A stretch of DNA of 64,000 bases from assembly GCA_945860385.1 (NCBI GenBank), contig CAMAQD010000017.1:1-64000 (forward strand). Direction: 5' to 3'. Every line of letters begins with the position of its first letter. Position 1 is the first letter of the stretch. Origin of the DNA: Flavobacterium psychrophilum. GTDB lineage: Bacteria > Bacteroidota > Bacteroidia > Flavobacteriales > Flavobacteriaceae. The notes beneath the pieces were generated by a model. It had not been told where the DNA came from, made no database searches, and saw only the letters and a list, made by a program, of their open reading frames with translations. A program made the translations under genes and the position numbers. Shown in pieces: positions 20,281 to 28,221 of the stretch.

Positions 20281-21558
20281 TTGGAAGCACCGCTAGCAGA
20301 ACGCATACGTCCGCAAAAATTAGAAGACTACATCAGTCAATTGCATTTGGTGGGTCCAAATGGCTCATTGACGCAACAAATTGCTAAGGGAATTATTCCC
20401 TCACTACTATTTTGGGGACCACCAGGAACCGGAAAGACGACTTTGGCACAAATCATCGCTCAAGAATCCAAACGTCCTTTTTATATTTTGAGTGCTATCA
20501 ATTCCGGTGTGAAGGATATTCGTGAGGTTATTGAAAAAGCCAAACAAAGTGGCGGACTTTTCACTACCAAAAACCCAATACTTTTTATAGACGAAATACA
20601 TCGATTCAGCAAATCACAGCAAGATTCCTTATTGGCCGCTGTCGAGAAAGGCTGGATTACTTTGATTGGTGCCACGACCGAAAATCCAAGTTTTGAGGTA
20701 ATTCCCGCTTTATTGTCGCGCTGTCAAGTTTATATTTTGAATCCGTTTACCAAAGACGATTTGGAAACCTTGTTACAACGCGCTTTGAAAACGGACACTT
20801 TTTTAGCAACAAAAAACATTAAATTAACCGAAACAGAAGCGTTGTTGAGACTTTCCGGAGGTGATGGACGCAAACTATTGAATATATTTGAACTGGTCGT
20901 AAATGCTTCCGATACAGACGAAATTGAAATCACAAACGACCGTGTTTTTGAACTCGTACAGCAAAATACGGTTTTGTATGACAAAAGTGGCGAACAACAT
21001 TATGACATTGTTTCTGCCTTTATAAAATCAATTCGCGGTAGCGATCCCAACGGAGCGGTTTATTGGCTTGCCCGAATGATTGAAGGTGGCGAAGATGTAA
21101 AATTTATCGCCAGACGAATGCTTATTTTATCTAGTGAAGATATAGGAAATGCAAATCCTACTGCTTTTATTATGGCCAACAATACTTTTCAGGCTGTTGC
21201 CACTATTGGTTATCCTGAAAGTAGAATTATTTTGAGCCAATGTGCCATTTACTTGGCGACTTCCCCTAAAAGCAACGCATCTTATTTAGCTATTGGAACC
21301 GCTCAACAATTGGTCAAACAAACTGGCGATTTGCCTGTTCCGATTCATTTGCGAAATGCACCAACAAAGTTAATGAAGGAATTAGGGTATGGCGATGAGT
21401 ATAAATATTCGCACGATTATGCCAATAATTTTGCCGAACAGGAATTTCTACCAGACGCCATAAAAGAAACGGTTCTTTATAATCCCGGTACTAATTCCAG
21501 AGAAAATTCCACTAGAGAATTTTTAAAAAACCGTTGGAAAGATAAATATGGGTATTAA
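20281..21558 (+). CDS. rarA: Replication-associated recombination protein A (AAA+ ATPase)
   Basis: A 425-residue AAA+ ATPase of the RarA/MgsA/WRNIP1 family that acts at stalled replication forks. Walker A is GPPGTGKT (residues 46-53), Walker B is LFIDEIHRF, sensor 1 lies in LIGATTENPSFEV, and LLSRCQVY carries the arginine finger. The C-terminal tetramerisation region shows DPNGAVYWLARMIEGGED and ARRMLILSSEDIG. The start is TTG at 20281, chosen because MEAPLAERIRPQKLEDYI is the expected family N-terminus. Full length. Confidence 0.95.
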   Translation: MEAPLAERIRPQKLEDYISQLHLVGPNGSLTQQIAKGIIPSLLFWGPPGTGKTTLAQIIAQESKRPFYILSAINSGVKDIREVIEKAKQSGGLFTTKNPILFIDEIHRFSKSQQDSLLAAVEKGWITLIGATTENPSFEVIPALLSRCQVYILNPFTKDDLETLLQRALKTDTFLATKNIKLTETEALLRLSGGDGRKLLNIFELVVNASDTDEIEITNDRVFELVQQNTVLYDKSGEQHYDIVSAFIKSIRGSDPNGAVYWLARMIEGGEDVKFIARRMLILSSEDIGNANPTAFIMANNTFQAVATIGYPESRIILSQCAIYLATSPKSNASYLAIGTAQQLVKQTGDLPVPIHLRNAPTKLMKELGYGDEYKYSHDYANNFAEQEFLPDAIKETVLYNPGTNSRENSTREFLKNRWKDKYGY

Positions 21559-21625
21559 TATAGGTAGCAGTTAACTGATAACAAAAATAAAAAATCAGAT
21601 TTCACATAAGAGGTTTTACCTTCTT

Positions 21626-21653
21626 AATCTGAAATCTGAAATCTGAAATCTGA
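21626..21653. repeat. Four tandem copies of the heptamer AATCTGA
   Basis: AATCTGA is repeated four times without interruption in the 96-base gap between the convergent rarA and the unknown secreted gene. A complementary AATCAGATTT stretch lies about 30 bases upstream, so the region can fold into a hairpin and may serve as the terminator for both genes. Confidence 0.7.
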
Positions 21654-21654
21654 A

Positions 21655-22482
21655 CTAAAACTTCACATCTATCTTTTCTGAAACTAATGTATCATTTTGA
21701 TAATACTCAAAAAACCACTGATTGTCTTTTGAAACTAAAGCTCCTTGAATGTCTCCTTTTCTGGCCATATAACTAGCAGGATTAGATGTTTTATACACTT
21801 TCATTACTACTTTTGGCTCGCTGTCAATCAGTTGATAGCCATAAGAGGTAGGTTGCGCATAAAGTAAATTCGTATTTGTACTCTTGTTTTCAGAAGTTTT
21901 AGGTTCGCTTTTTGGAGTTGAGGCCGCTACAACCGGAACGGAAACTGCTGGAATTACAGCTGCGGCGGGATTTGCAGGAGTTGACACAATTACCGAAGGA
22001 GCTACTACAATAGGAAGAGATTGAGCCGTAATACCAGCCTTAGCTGCAAAGTTACTATTTCCATTATAAGCATAATTTAAGGCATAAACAGTATTAAATG
22101 CATTATTTAAAGATTCAGTATAGGCTGCTTCAAACTCTTTTTCTCGACTTTTTCCTATATCAGATTTATAAATTTCATTACCGTAACAATCTTTAAATGT
22201 TACAAAAAGTTTTGTAACCAAGAAGCCATTATCCTTTTTTACATCAAAATACAAAAGACTACACCTGTCTGTGACTTCTGCCGGAATTGCCTCAGTGGCA
22301 TAAAAAGCTTTGAAACCTGCTTTTTGCAAATTAATTTTCGTAATGGTTTGGAGTCGGTATTGATTTTCCGATTTTTGAAAATCATATTTCATTGGAATAA
22401 TTACCGCTTTATAATCATTCACAGATTGCGCAAAACTATAGCTCGCAAATAAAAGAAACAAAGTCAAGAAAATATTTTTCAT
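21655..22482 (-). CDS. Secreted protein of unknown function
   Basis: A 275-residue protein with a signal peptide (1-19, ending YSFAQ). Residues about 20-140 form a compact domain (AVIIPMKYDFQ, RLQTITKINLQKAGFKAFY, LFVTFKDCYGNEIYKS). A Pro/Ala/Val-rich linker spans about 155-205, and a short C-terminal domain ends in DTLVSEKIDVKF. The N-terminal part resembles small conserved exported proteins of Flavobacteria; no enzymatic motif was recognised. It starts two bases after the stop of the phosphatase reading frame, so the two are probably co-transcribed. Confidence 0.6.
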   Translation of the reverse strand: MKNIFLTLFLLFASYSFAQSVNDYKAVIIPMKYDFQKSENQYRLQTITKINLQKAGFKAFYATEAIPAEVTDRCSLLYFDVKKDNGFLVTKLFVTFKDCYGNEIYKSDIGKSREKEFEAAYTESLNNAFNTVYALNYAYNGNSNFAAKAGITAQSLPIVVAPSVIVSTPANPAAAVIPAVSVPVVAASTPKSEPKTSENKSTNTNLLYAQPTSYGYQLIDSEPKVVMKVYKTSNPASYMARKGDIQGALVSKDNQWFFEYYQNDTLVSEKIDVKF

Positions 22483-22484
22483 AA

Positions 22485-23178
22485 TTATAAGTATTTTTTT
22501 AGTTCTATCAAATGATTTATCTGTTTAATAGTATTTGAAACCGGAACGTTGTTTTCGTTAAAAAAAACAGCATCCAAACCTGCATCTAAAGCCCCTTGTA
22601 CATCAGCCTCAATGCAATCTCCTATCATAATACTATTTTCTTTTTTGGCCTGAGCCAAATCTAGGGCATAATCAAAAATAAGAGAATTCGGTTTTTTTAC
22701 TCCCGCCATTTCTGAATTGGTTATGCTTTTAAAATAGTGCGTAATATACGAATTGTTTAATTTATTTTCTTGAATTTCTGCAAAACCATTTGTGATAATG
22801 TGCAAATTATATTTAGGCTTCAAATAATCCAATATTTCAATCGTTCCGTCGAATAAATGATTGTATTTAGGTAAATAATGAATGTATTCCGTCGACAACA
22901 ACTCCACTAAATCATCTGAAATAGCATACTGTATCAAATCAAAAGTATCTTTCAGTCTACCATATCGCAATTCCTTTTGGGAAATTTCATCTTTGCGATA
23001 CCTTTCCCAATATTCTCGGTTTATGGGCACATAAAATTTTAGAAATTCGGTCATATCCACTGTTACATCCTGCATTTTAAAAACCGTTTCGAATGCCAAT
23101 GCCGAGTTTTTTTCGAAGTCCCATAGTATGATCCAAATCAAAAAAAACGTCTGTTATGTTTGTGTTTATTGTTTTCAT
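22485..23178 (-). pseudogene. YjjG-type HAD pyrimidine nucleotidase, frameshifted near its N-terminus
   Basis: The main frame covers about 218 residues of a YjjG-like HAD phosphatase: cap domain, IITNG (motif II), KKPNSLIF (motif III lysine) and IMIGDCIEADVQGA (motif IV). It lacks the start of the fold. The missing part is read in another frame from the ATG at 23178: MKTINTNITDVFFDLDHT, which carries HAD motif I with the nucleophilic Asp. The main frame resumes at LWDFEKNSALAF. Between codons ACT (23125-23127) and TGG (23121-23123) there is one base where the family has a whole codon, so two bases are missing. As written, no single frame has both nucleophile and remaining motifs. This is an inactivating deletion or a sequence error. 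The family dephosphorylates noncanonical nucleotides. Confidence 0.85.
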
Positions 23179-23274
23179 ATATGTAAATTTTGATTTTTCA
23201 GCGATTATATATGGTATCGCCTATTTTTTATTGGTGTTTGTTTGCGACAAACTCATTGTTAGTGGCGATTTCAT

Positions 23275-23967
23275 TTAAAAAATTCCTTCGTCATTAAAAC
23301 TATAAAATCCATTTTCGGTGATTATAACATGATCCAAAACTTGAATGTCCATATTTTGTCCAGCAGCTTTTAGTTTTCGTGTGATTTGCTTGTCGGCATC
23401 GCTAGGAACCAATGTTCCAGAAGGATGGTTGTGACACAAAATTAAAGCCGTTGCTCCCAATTCGAGAGCGGTTTTAAAAACCAAACGTACATCCACCATC
23501 GTCCCCGTAATTCCACCTTTACCTTGTTGCGATTTGGAAAGTACTTTGTTTGAATTGTTAAGGTACAAAACCCAAAATTCTTCGTGTGGCAGCTCGCCAA
23601 TAATGGGTTGCATCAATTCGAAAATCATTTTGCTGGATGTGATTTTTTTTAATTCGACCGCATCTTCTGCCCTTCTTCGTCTTCCCAATTCCATTGCGGC
23701 TAATATCGAAATGGCTTTGGCCTCGCCTATTCCCTTGAAATTCATCAACTGTTGAATAGTCAATTTTCCCAAGGCATTCAAATTGTTATCGACACTCGCC
23801 AAAATCCTTTTGCTCAATCCCACCGCCGACTCGTTTCTGCTTCCTGAACCAATCAAAATGGCAATCAATTCGGCATCGCTCAAAGCACTTTTGCCTTTCA
23901 GCATGAGCTTTTCGCGTGGTTTGTCGTCCTCGGACCAATTCGTTATTGGGAAATTAGTTTGTTCCAT
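23275..23967 (-). CDS. radC: RadC/JAB-domain protein (UPF0758)
   Basis: A 230-residue protein with an N-terminal UPF0758 domain (MEQTNFPITNWSEDDKPREK), a helix-hairpin-helix (FKGIGEAKAISILAAMELG) and a C-terminal JAB/MPN metalloprotease-like domain. The JAMM residues are intact in CHNHPSGTLVPSDAD. The ATG at 23967 is preferred over the frame opening at 24159, because the extra 64 residues are unlike the family. RadC proteins were once linked to DNA repair, but the true role is unsettled. It lies in a run of minus-strand genes. Confidence 0.92.
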   Translation of the reverse strand: MEQTNFPITNWSEDDKPREKLMLKGKSALSDAELIAILIGSGSRNESAVGLSKRILASVDNNLNALGKLTIQQLMNFKGIGEAKAISILAAMELGRRRRAEDAVELKKITSSKMIFELMQPIIGELPHEEFWVLYLNNSNKVLSKSQQGKGGITGTMVDVRLVFKTALELGATALILCHNHPSGTLVPSDADKQITRKLKAAGQNMDIQVLDHVIITENGFYSFNDEGIF

Positions 23968-24173
23968 TGTTGCACGAAAAAGAATAATTAAGTTAGATTT
24001 AAGAAATAAAAGTGATGAAACCATTCTATTTGTGACTCTTGAAATATCATTTTTTATTATAACAAAATATAAAATGAGTTTCTTACGCAATGACAAATAG
24101 TTCACCTTCAAACTTATTAATAATTTTGGATATATTAAAAGATCCCTGCGGAATGACAAACGGTTCTATATTG

Positions 24174-25529
24174 TTATTCTATCAATCCTTTCACCTCATC
24201 AAAATTCAATCCACCATAATTTCCTGAACTCATCAACAATAAAGCGGAATTTTCAAAATTGAGATTGAAAAGATAGTCTTTAAAATCTTTTGGATTCGTA
24301 TAAATAATCAAATCTTCCCTGTTGAAGGCTTCGGCAATTTGTTCGTAAGTCACTTCTTCCAATTGCTTGATTTTAACCGCATCCGGTGAATAGAAAACAA
24401 CGGCAACATCGGCATATTCTAATGCACCTTCGTATTCTTTCAGGAATTCGGCATTCAAACTGCTATAGGTATGCAATTCTAAACAAGCCACCAAAGTCCG
24501 GTTTGGATATTGTTCTTTCACTGCTTTTGTGGTGGCGGCTACTTTGCTTGGTGAATGGGCAAAATCTTTGTAAGCGACTTTTCCTTTTCCTTCTGCAATT
24601 TTTTCTAATCTTTTTGAAGCTCCTTTGAAACTGGCAATAGCTTCATAAAAATCGGCTTCATCGACACCCATATTTTGGCAAATCCATTTGGCTCCAGCCA
24701 AATTATTCAAATTATGTGCTCCAAAAACCTCGATTGGCATCGCTCCTTCCGGTGTTTCCAAAAGTGTAATTCCGTCCTTAACTTCATATTTTGGAGTAGT
24801 ATAAGGAATTTTTCGAATAGGATTCGTGGCGGCTTCGGCCACTTTTTTCACTTCCGAATCTTCTTCATTATACACCAGGATTCCTCCGTTAGTAATTTTG
24901 GAAATGAATATTTCAAACTGTTCAACATAAAAATCGTAGGTCGGAAAAACATTGATATGATCCCAGGCAATACCGGAAATCAGAGCAATATTTGGCTGAT
25001 ACAAATGGAATTTTGGTCTTCTGTCTATTGGTGAAGACAAATATTCGTCGCCTTCGAGAACGATGAAATCATTCTCTTCGGTTAGGTGAACCATTGTTTC
25101 AAAACCTTCCAATTGTGCTCCAACCATATAATCCACTTCGATGTTATGATAATGCATTACGTGCAAAATCATCGAAGTAATAGTCGTTTTTCCGTGAGAG
25201 CCACCAATAACAACACGGGTTTTGTTTTTGGATTGTTCATACAAGAATTCTGGATAGGAGTAGATCTTTAATCCCAGTTCTTGCGCTTTCAATAATTCTG
25301 GATTGTCAGCTTTAGCGTGCATTCCGAGGATTACTGCTTCAATATCTTGGTTTATTTTTTCAGGAAACCAACCCAATTCTGCTGGCAAAATTCCTTTTTT
25401 GGCCAAACGGGTTTTCGATGGTTCAAAAATAGCATCATCGCTACCAGTAATTTGATATCCTTTGTTGTGCAACGCCAAAGCCAGATTGTGCATGGCACTT
25501 CCGCCGATGGCGATAAAATGAGTTCTCAT
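24174..25529 (-). CDS. mpl: Mur ligase, Mpl-type (UDP-MurNAc tripeptide ligase)
   Basis: A 451-residue Mur ligase. The N-terminal Rossmann domain (HFIAIGGSAMHNLALAL) binds UDP-MurNAc, the P-loop is GGSHGKTT (109-116), and VLEGDEYLSS plus GAHNLNNLAGA mark the central domain. FAHSPSKVAATTKAVKE matches the Mpl/MurC C-terminal region. Mpl attaches the recycled tripeptide L-Ala-gamma-D-Glu-mDAP to UDP-MurNAc in the cytoplasm. MurC, which adds only L-Ala, is the alternative; the short loops and absence of division-cluster neighbours favour Mpl. It starts four bases after the TPR gene ends. Confidence 0.85.
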   Translation of the reverse strand: MRTHFIAIGGSAMHNLALALHNKGYQITGSDDAIFEPSKTRLAKKGILPAELGWFPEKINQDIEAVILGMHAKADNPELLKAQELGLKIYSYPEFLYEQSKNKTRVVIGGSHGKTTITSMILHVMHYHNIEVDYMVGAQLEGFETMVHLTEENDFIVLEGDEYLSSPIDRRPKFHLYQPNIALISGIAWDHINVFPTYDFYVEQFEIFISKITNGGILVYNEEDSEVKKVAEAATNPIRKIPYTTPKYEVKDGITLLETPEGAMPIEVFGAHNLNNLAGAKWICQNMGVDEADFYEAIASFKGASKRLEKIAEGKGKVAYKDFAHSPSKVAATTKAVKEQYPNRTLVACLELHTYSSLNAEFLKEYEGALEYADVAVVFYSPDAVKIKQLEEVTYEQIAEAFNREDLIIYTNPKDFKDYLFNLNFENSALLLMSSGNYGGLNFDEVKGLIE

Positions 25530-25533
25530 AGTG

Positions 25534-26196
25534 TTAATTCTTTTTTACAGATTTATTCATCTTGTTTTTATACAAACTGGCCAGCATCTGGCCACCTACT
25601 TTTGTACTTCCCGCAGCAATTGCTTTTTTATATTGCAGTTCCGCAGCGGGGTATCTTTTAAAATGTTCGTCGATTTGACCTCGCGATAAATAGCCGTCAA
25701 CAAGCGATAGTTTCAATAATTCATTGGAATATTTGATTGCTTTTGATTCGCTCCCACCGACAAAACCGGGTAGTTGAATGTATATCGTTACTAATGCCCA
25801 GCGCGCTTCAATGTGTTTTGGATTTAATTCAATTGCTTTTTCGAAGGATTCCTTCACTTCGCCAATCATTCCGAGTGCCTTGAATTTGTTAGATTCTTTT
25901 GCTTTCATTCCAAGTGCGCCACCATATTTGAAATAATAATTGGCTTCAGAAGGTTTCAATTGTTTCAACTTTTTATAATACACTATGGCTTTATCCCAAG
26001 ATTTATCGTGACCCTCAATGTCTCCCAAGTATTCTAACGTTTTTAAATGAGATGGATTTTCTTTTAAAAAATTCTCAAAGACAGGCATAGCTTCATCGTA
26101 TTTCCTAGCTTCAAATAATTTTTCGGCTTTACTGTAATCGGATTGTGACCAAATCATTAGCGGAAATAACAAAAGGAAAGTTAAAAATTTTTTCAT
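25534..26196 (-). CDS. Exported TPR-repeat protein
   Basis: A 220-residue protein with a signal peptide (1-18, ending IWSQ) and about four tetratricopeptide-type helical hairpins: YSKAEKLFEARKYDEAMPVF, HLKTLEYLGDIEGHDKSWDKA, SFEKAIELNPKHIEARWALV, and RYPAAELQYKKAIAAGS. TPRs bind partner proteins, so it is probably a periplasmic scaffold. The partner is unknown. It is the first gene of a minus-strand unit with mpl, preceded by a -7 element four bases from its ATG. Confidence 0.85.
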   Translation of the reverse strand: MKKFLTFLLLFPLMIWSQSDYSKAEKLFEARKYDEAMPVFENFLKENPSHLKTLEYLGDIEGHDKSWDKAIVYYKKLKQLKPSEANYYFKYGGALGMKAKESNKFKALGMIGEVKESFEKAIELNPKHIEARWALVTIYIQLPGFVGGSESKAIKYSNELLKLSLVDGYLSRGQIDEHFKRYPAAELQYKKAIAAGSTKVGGQMLASLYKNKMNKSVKKN

Positions 26197-26200
26197 TGTT

Positions 26201-26208
26201 CAAAAATA
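26201..26208 (-). promoter_or_regulatory. -7 promoter element before the TPR-mpl unit
   Basis: TATTTTTG on the minus strand ends four bases before the ATG at 26196, giving another leaderless-type arrangement like that of rlmB. No -33 element was evident. Confidence 0.4.
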
Positions 26209-26319
26209 AGGAAATTTATAAAAGGAAAAAGAGATTTATTTTTATTTTTAGCTCACTCAACCTTAATATTAAACCAACATTCACCTAACATTACCCACTT
26301 ACTTTCGTAAAAACTTCTG

Positions 26320-27138
26320 ATGAAAAGAAAGCGAAAAATACCCCTAGTGGTTTTAAGTGATGTCCATCTAGGAACTTATGGCTGCCACGCCAAAGAATTA
26401 CTGCATTACTTAAAATCTATCAATCCAAAAACCTTAGTTTTAAACGGCGACATTATTGATATGTGGAGTTTTAGCAAACGCTATTTTCCAGCAGCTCATA
26501 TGGAAGTTTTGCGCTACATCATAAAAATGTCTAATTCAGGAACTCGTGTAGTTTATATTACCGGAAATCACGATGAAGCCTTGCGGAAATACTCGGATTT
26601 TATTCTGGGAAATCTGGAGTTGGTCGATAAATTAATATTGGATTTAGACGGCAAAAAAACATGGATTTTCCACGGCGATGTTTTTGATTCTTCTACTAAA
26701 GGATATGCAAAAATCTTAGCCAAATTAGGCGGAAAAGGATACGATTTATTGATCTTAATCAACAGTCTAGTCAATTGGATTTTAGTCTCTTTGGGCAGAG
26801 AAAAAAGGAGTTTTTCAAAAGCAATAAAGAACAGTGTTAAGAAAGCGGTTTCCTTTATCTCCAATTTTGAAACTACAGCAGCTGAAATTGCCATCGAAAA
26901 AAATTATAGTTATGTAGTTTGTGGTCACATTCACATGCCCCAAAAGAAAATAGTTAAAACAAAACAAGGAAAAGTAATGTATTTAAACAGTGGTGATTGG
27001 GTCGAAAACCTGACCGCGTTGGAATACAAGAAAGAGAAGTGGAAAATTTACTACTACAAAAAATCAGATTTTGTACTGCAAGAAATTAAAGAAGATATAG
27101 TAATCAATGATATTGTTGCCAAAATTCTATCCAATTAA
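26320..27138 (+). CDS. LpxH-like calcineurin-type metallophosphoesterase
   Basis: A 272-residue phosphoesterase with the full metal-binding set: SDVHLG (Asp14, His16), NGDIIDMW (Asp44), GNHDE (Asn83, His84), HGDVFDSS and CGHIHMP near residue 205. It resembles UDP-2,3-diacylglucosamine pyrophosphatases of lipid A synthesis, but with a longer middle region and a C-terminal part of its own. The next gene, 44 bases on, is a GT-B glycosyltransferase, so the two may make or trim an envelope glycolipid. Substrate not certain. Confidence 0.85.
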   Translation: MKRKRKIPLVVLSDVHLGTYGCHAKELLHYLKSINPKTLVLNGDIIDMWSFSKRYFPAAHMEVLRYIIKMSNSGTRVVYITGNHDEALRKYSDFILGNLELVDKLILDLDGKKTWIFHGDVFDSSTKGYAKILAKLGGKGYDLLILINSLVNWILVSLGREKRSFSKAIKNSVKKAVSFISNFETTAAEIAIEKNYSYVVCGHIHMPQKKIVKTKQGKVMYLNSGDWVENLTALEYKKEKWKIYYYKKSDFVLQEIKEDIVINDIVAKILSN

Positions 27139-27182
27139 TCAAGTATTTTATAAATAAATCATTTCAGAAACAATCTATTTCG

Positions 27183-28178
27183 ATGAAAATATTTTACGCC
27201 ATACAAGCCACTGGCAATGGTCACATCAGCAGAGCTTCTCAGTTGTACCCATACTTGCAAAAATTTGGGGATGTAGATTTTTTTCTGAGTGGCAACAATG
27301 CCAGTTTAGATATTAACTTGCCCATAAAATTCAGAAGTGCGGGTTGTAGCTTGCATTACAGCAAATGTGGTGGTTTGAATTATTGGGATATTGCCAAAAA
27401 TATTCAACCTATCCAAATGTACAAGGATGCGAAATCCTTGCCTTTGAAAAACTATGATGTTGTTATAAACGATTTCGATTCTATTACCTCATTGGCGTGC
27501 AAAATGCAAAAAGTACATTCCGTGCAATTTGGCCATCAGGCTAGTTTTATTTCGGAAAACACACCAAGACCTGAAAAAAGAAGTGTAATGGGAGAAATGA
27601 TTCTCAAACATTATGCGCCTTCGCCAAAACATATTGGTTTGCATTTCGAAAAATATGATTCCTTCATATATCCTCCCATCATCAAAGATGAAATTGTGCA
27701 AGCCAATCCCAAAGACCTAAAACACATCACAGTTTATTTACCTTCTTTCGATAAAGAATGTTTGGAAAAAGCATTTAACAAATTGTCGGATGAAGAATTC
27801 CATTGGTTTCTGAATGATGTTCAAATGAAACATACCGTTGGAAACATTACGTATTTTCCTGTCAATCAAAAGCTTTTTAACGAAAGTTTGATTACTTGTC
27901 AAGGAATTATTACCGGAGGTGGATTTGAAACTCCTGCAGAAGCGTTGTATCTTGGAAAAAAAATATTAAGTATTCCGATTCGCAATCATTACGAACAAGA
28001 ATGTAACGCAGCCGCATTGAAAAAATTGGGGGTTCCTGTTGTGTATGAAGCGGATGATTATTTTGATTTAGTTATAGAAAATTGGCTTAACACAATTGTA
28101 AATTATCCAAAAATGCAAGCCAATAATATTCCTGAAACCCTGCAGTTTTTGTTTGATACTTACAATGAAACTTATTAA
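27183..28178 (+). CDS. GT-B glycosyltransferase (UDP-glycosyltransferase/MurG-like)
   Basis: A 331-residue protein opening with FYAIQATGNGHISRASQLYPYL, the nucleotide-sugar glycosyltransferase N-terminal pattern with the Gly-rich loop. The C-terminal half has ITGGGFETPAEALYLGKKILSIPI and HYEQECNAAALKKLGVPV, the donor-binding site pattern of the MurG/UGT group. It has no signal peptide and no clear transmembrane segment, so it acts at the cytoplasmic side. Acceptor unknown. It is paired with the preceding phosphoesterase and ends at a strong bidirectional terminator. Confidence 0.82.
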   Translation: MKIFYAIQATGNGHISRASQLYPYLQKFGDVDFFLSGNNASLDINLPIKFRSAGCSLHYSKCGGLNYWDIAKNIQPIQMYKDAKSLPLKNYDVVINDFDSITSLACKMQKVHSVQFGHQASFISENTPRPEKRSVMGEMILKHYAPSPKHIGLHFEKYDSFIYPPIIKDEIVQANPKDLKHITVYLPSFDKECLEKAFNKLSDEEFHWFLNDVQMKHTVGNITYFPVNQKLFNESLITCQGIITGGGFETPAEALYLGKKILSIPIRNHYEQECNAAALKKLGVPVVYEADDYFDLVIENWLNTIVNYPKMQANNIPETLQFLFDTYNETY

Positions 28179-28182
28179 CTAA

Positions 28183-28218
28183 AAAAAAGCCATCTCAAAA
28201 AAATGAGATGGCTTTTTT
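28183..28218. terminator. Bidirectional terminator between glycosyltransferase and S46 peptidase genes
   Basis: A 15-bp perfect stem, AAAAAAGCCATCTCA (28183-28197) with TGAGATGGCTTTTTT (28204-28218), has a six-A loop. It serves both convergent genes, which end at 28178 and 28222. Confidence 0.93.
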
Positions 28219-28221
28219 ACT

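Noticed and set aside
21626..21653. CRISPR array
   Set aside because: Units are only seven bases, directly abutting, with no spacers or cas genes.
23221..23274. A 17-codon frame directly after the radC stop (minus strand)
   Set aside because: It begins with the ATG overlapping the radC end region but has no similarity or codon evidence; likely chance.
23968..24159. N-terminal extension of RadC
   Set aside because: The extra 64 residues are Leu/Ile/Lys-rich and unlike the family, whose normal start MEQTNFPITNW is at 23967.
24386..25661. Several plus-strand frames opposite mpl and the TPR gene
   Set aside because: All are antisense to well-supported genes and give Cys/His/Phe-rich translations typical of shadow frames.
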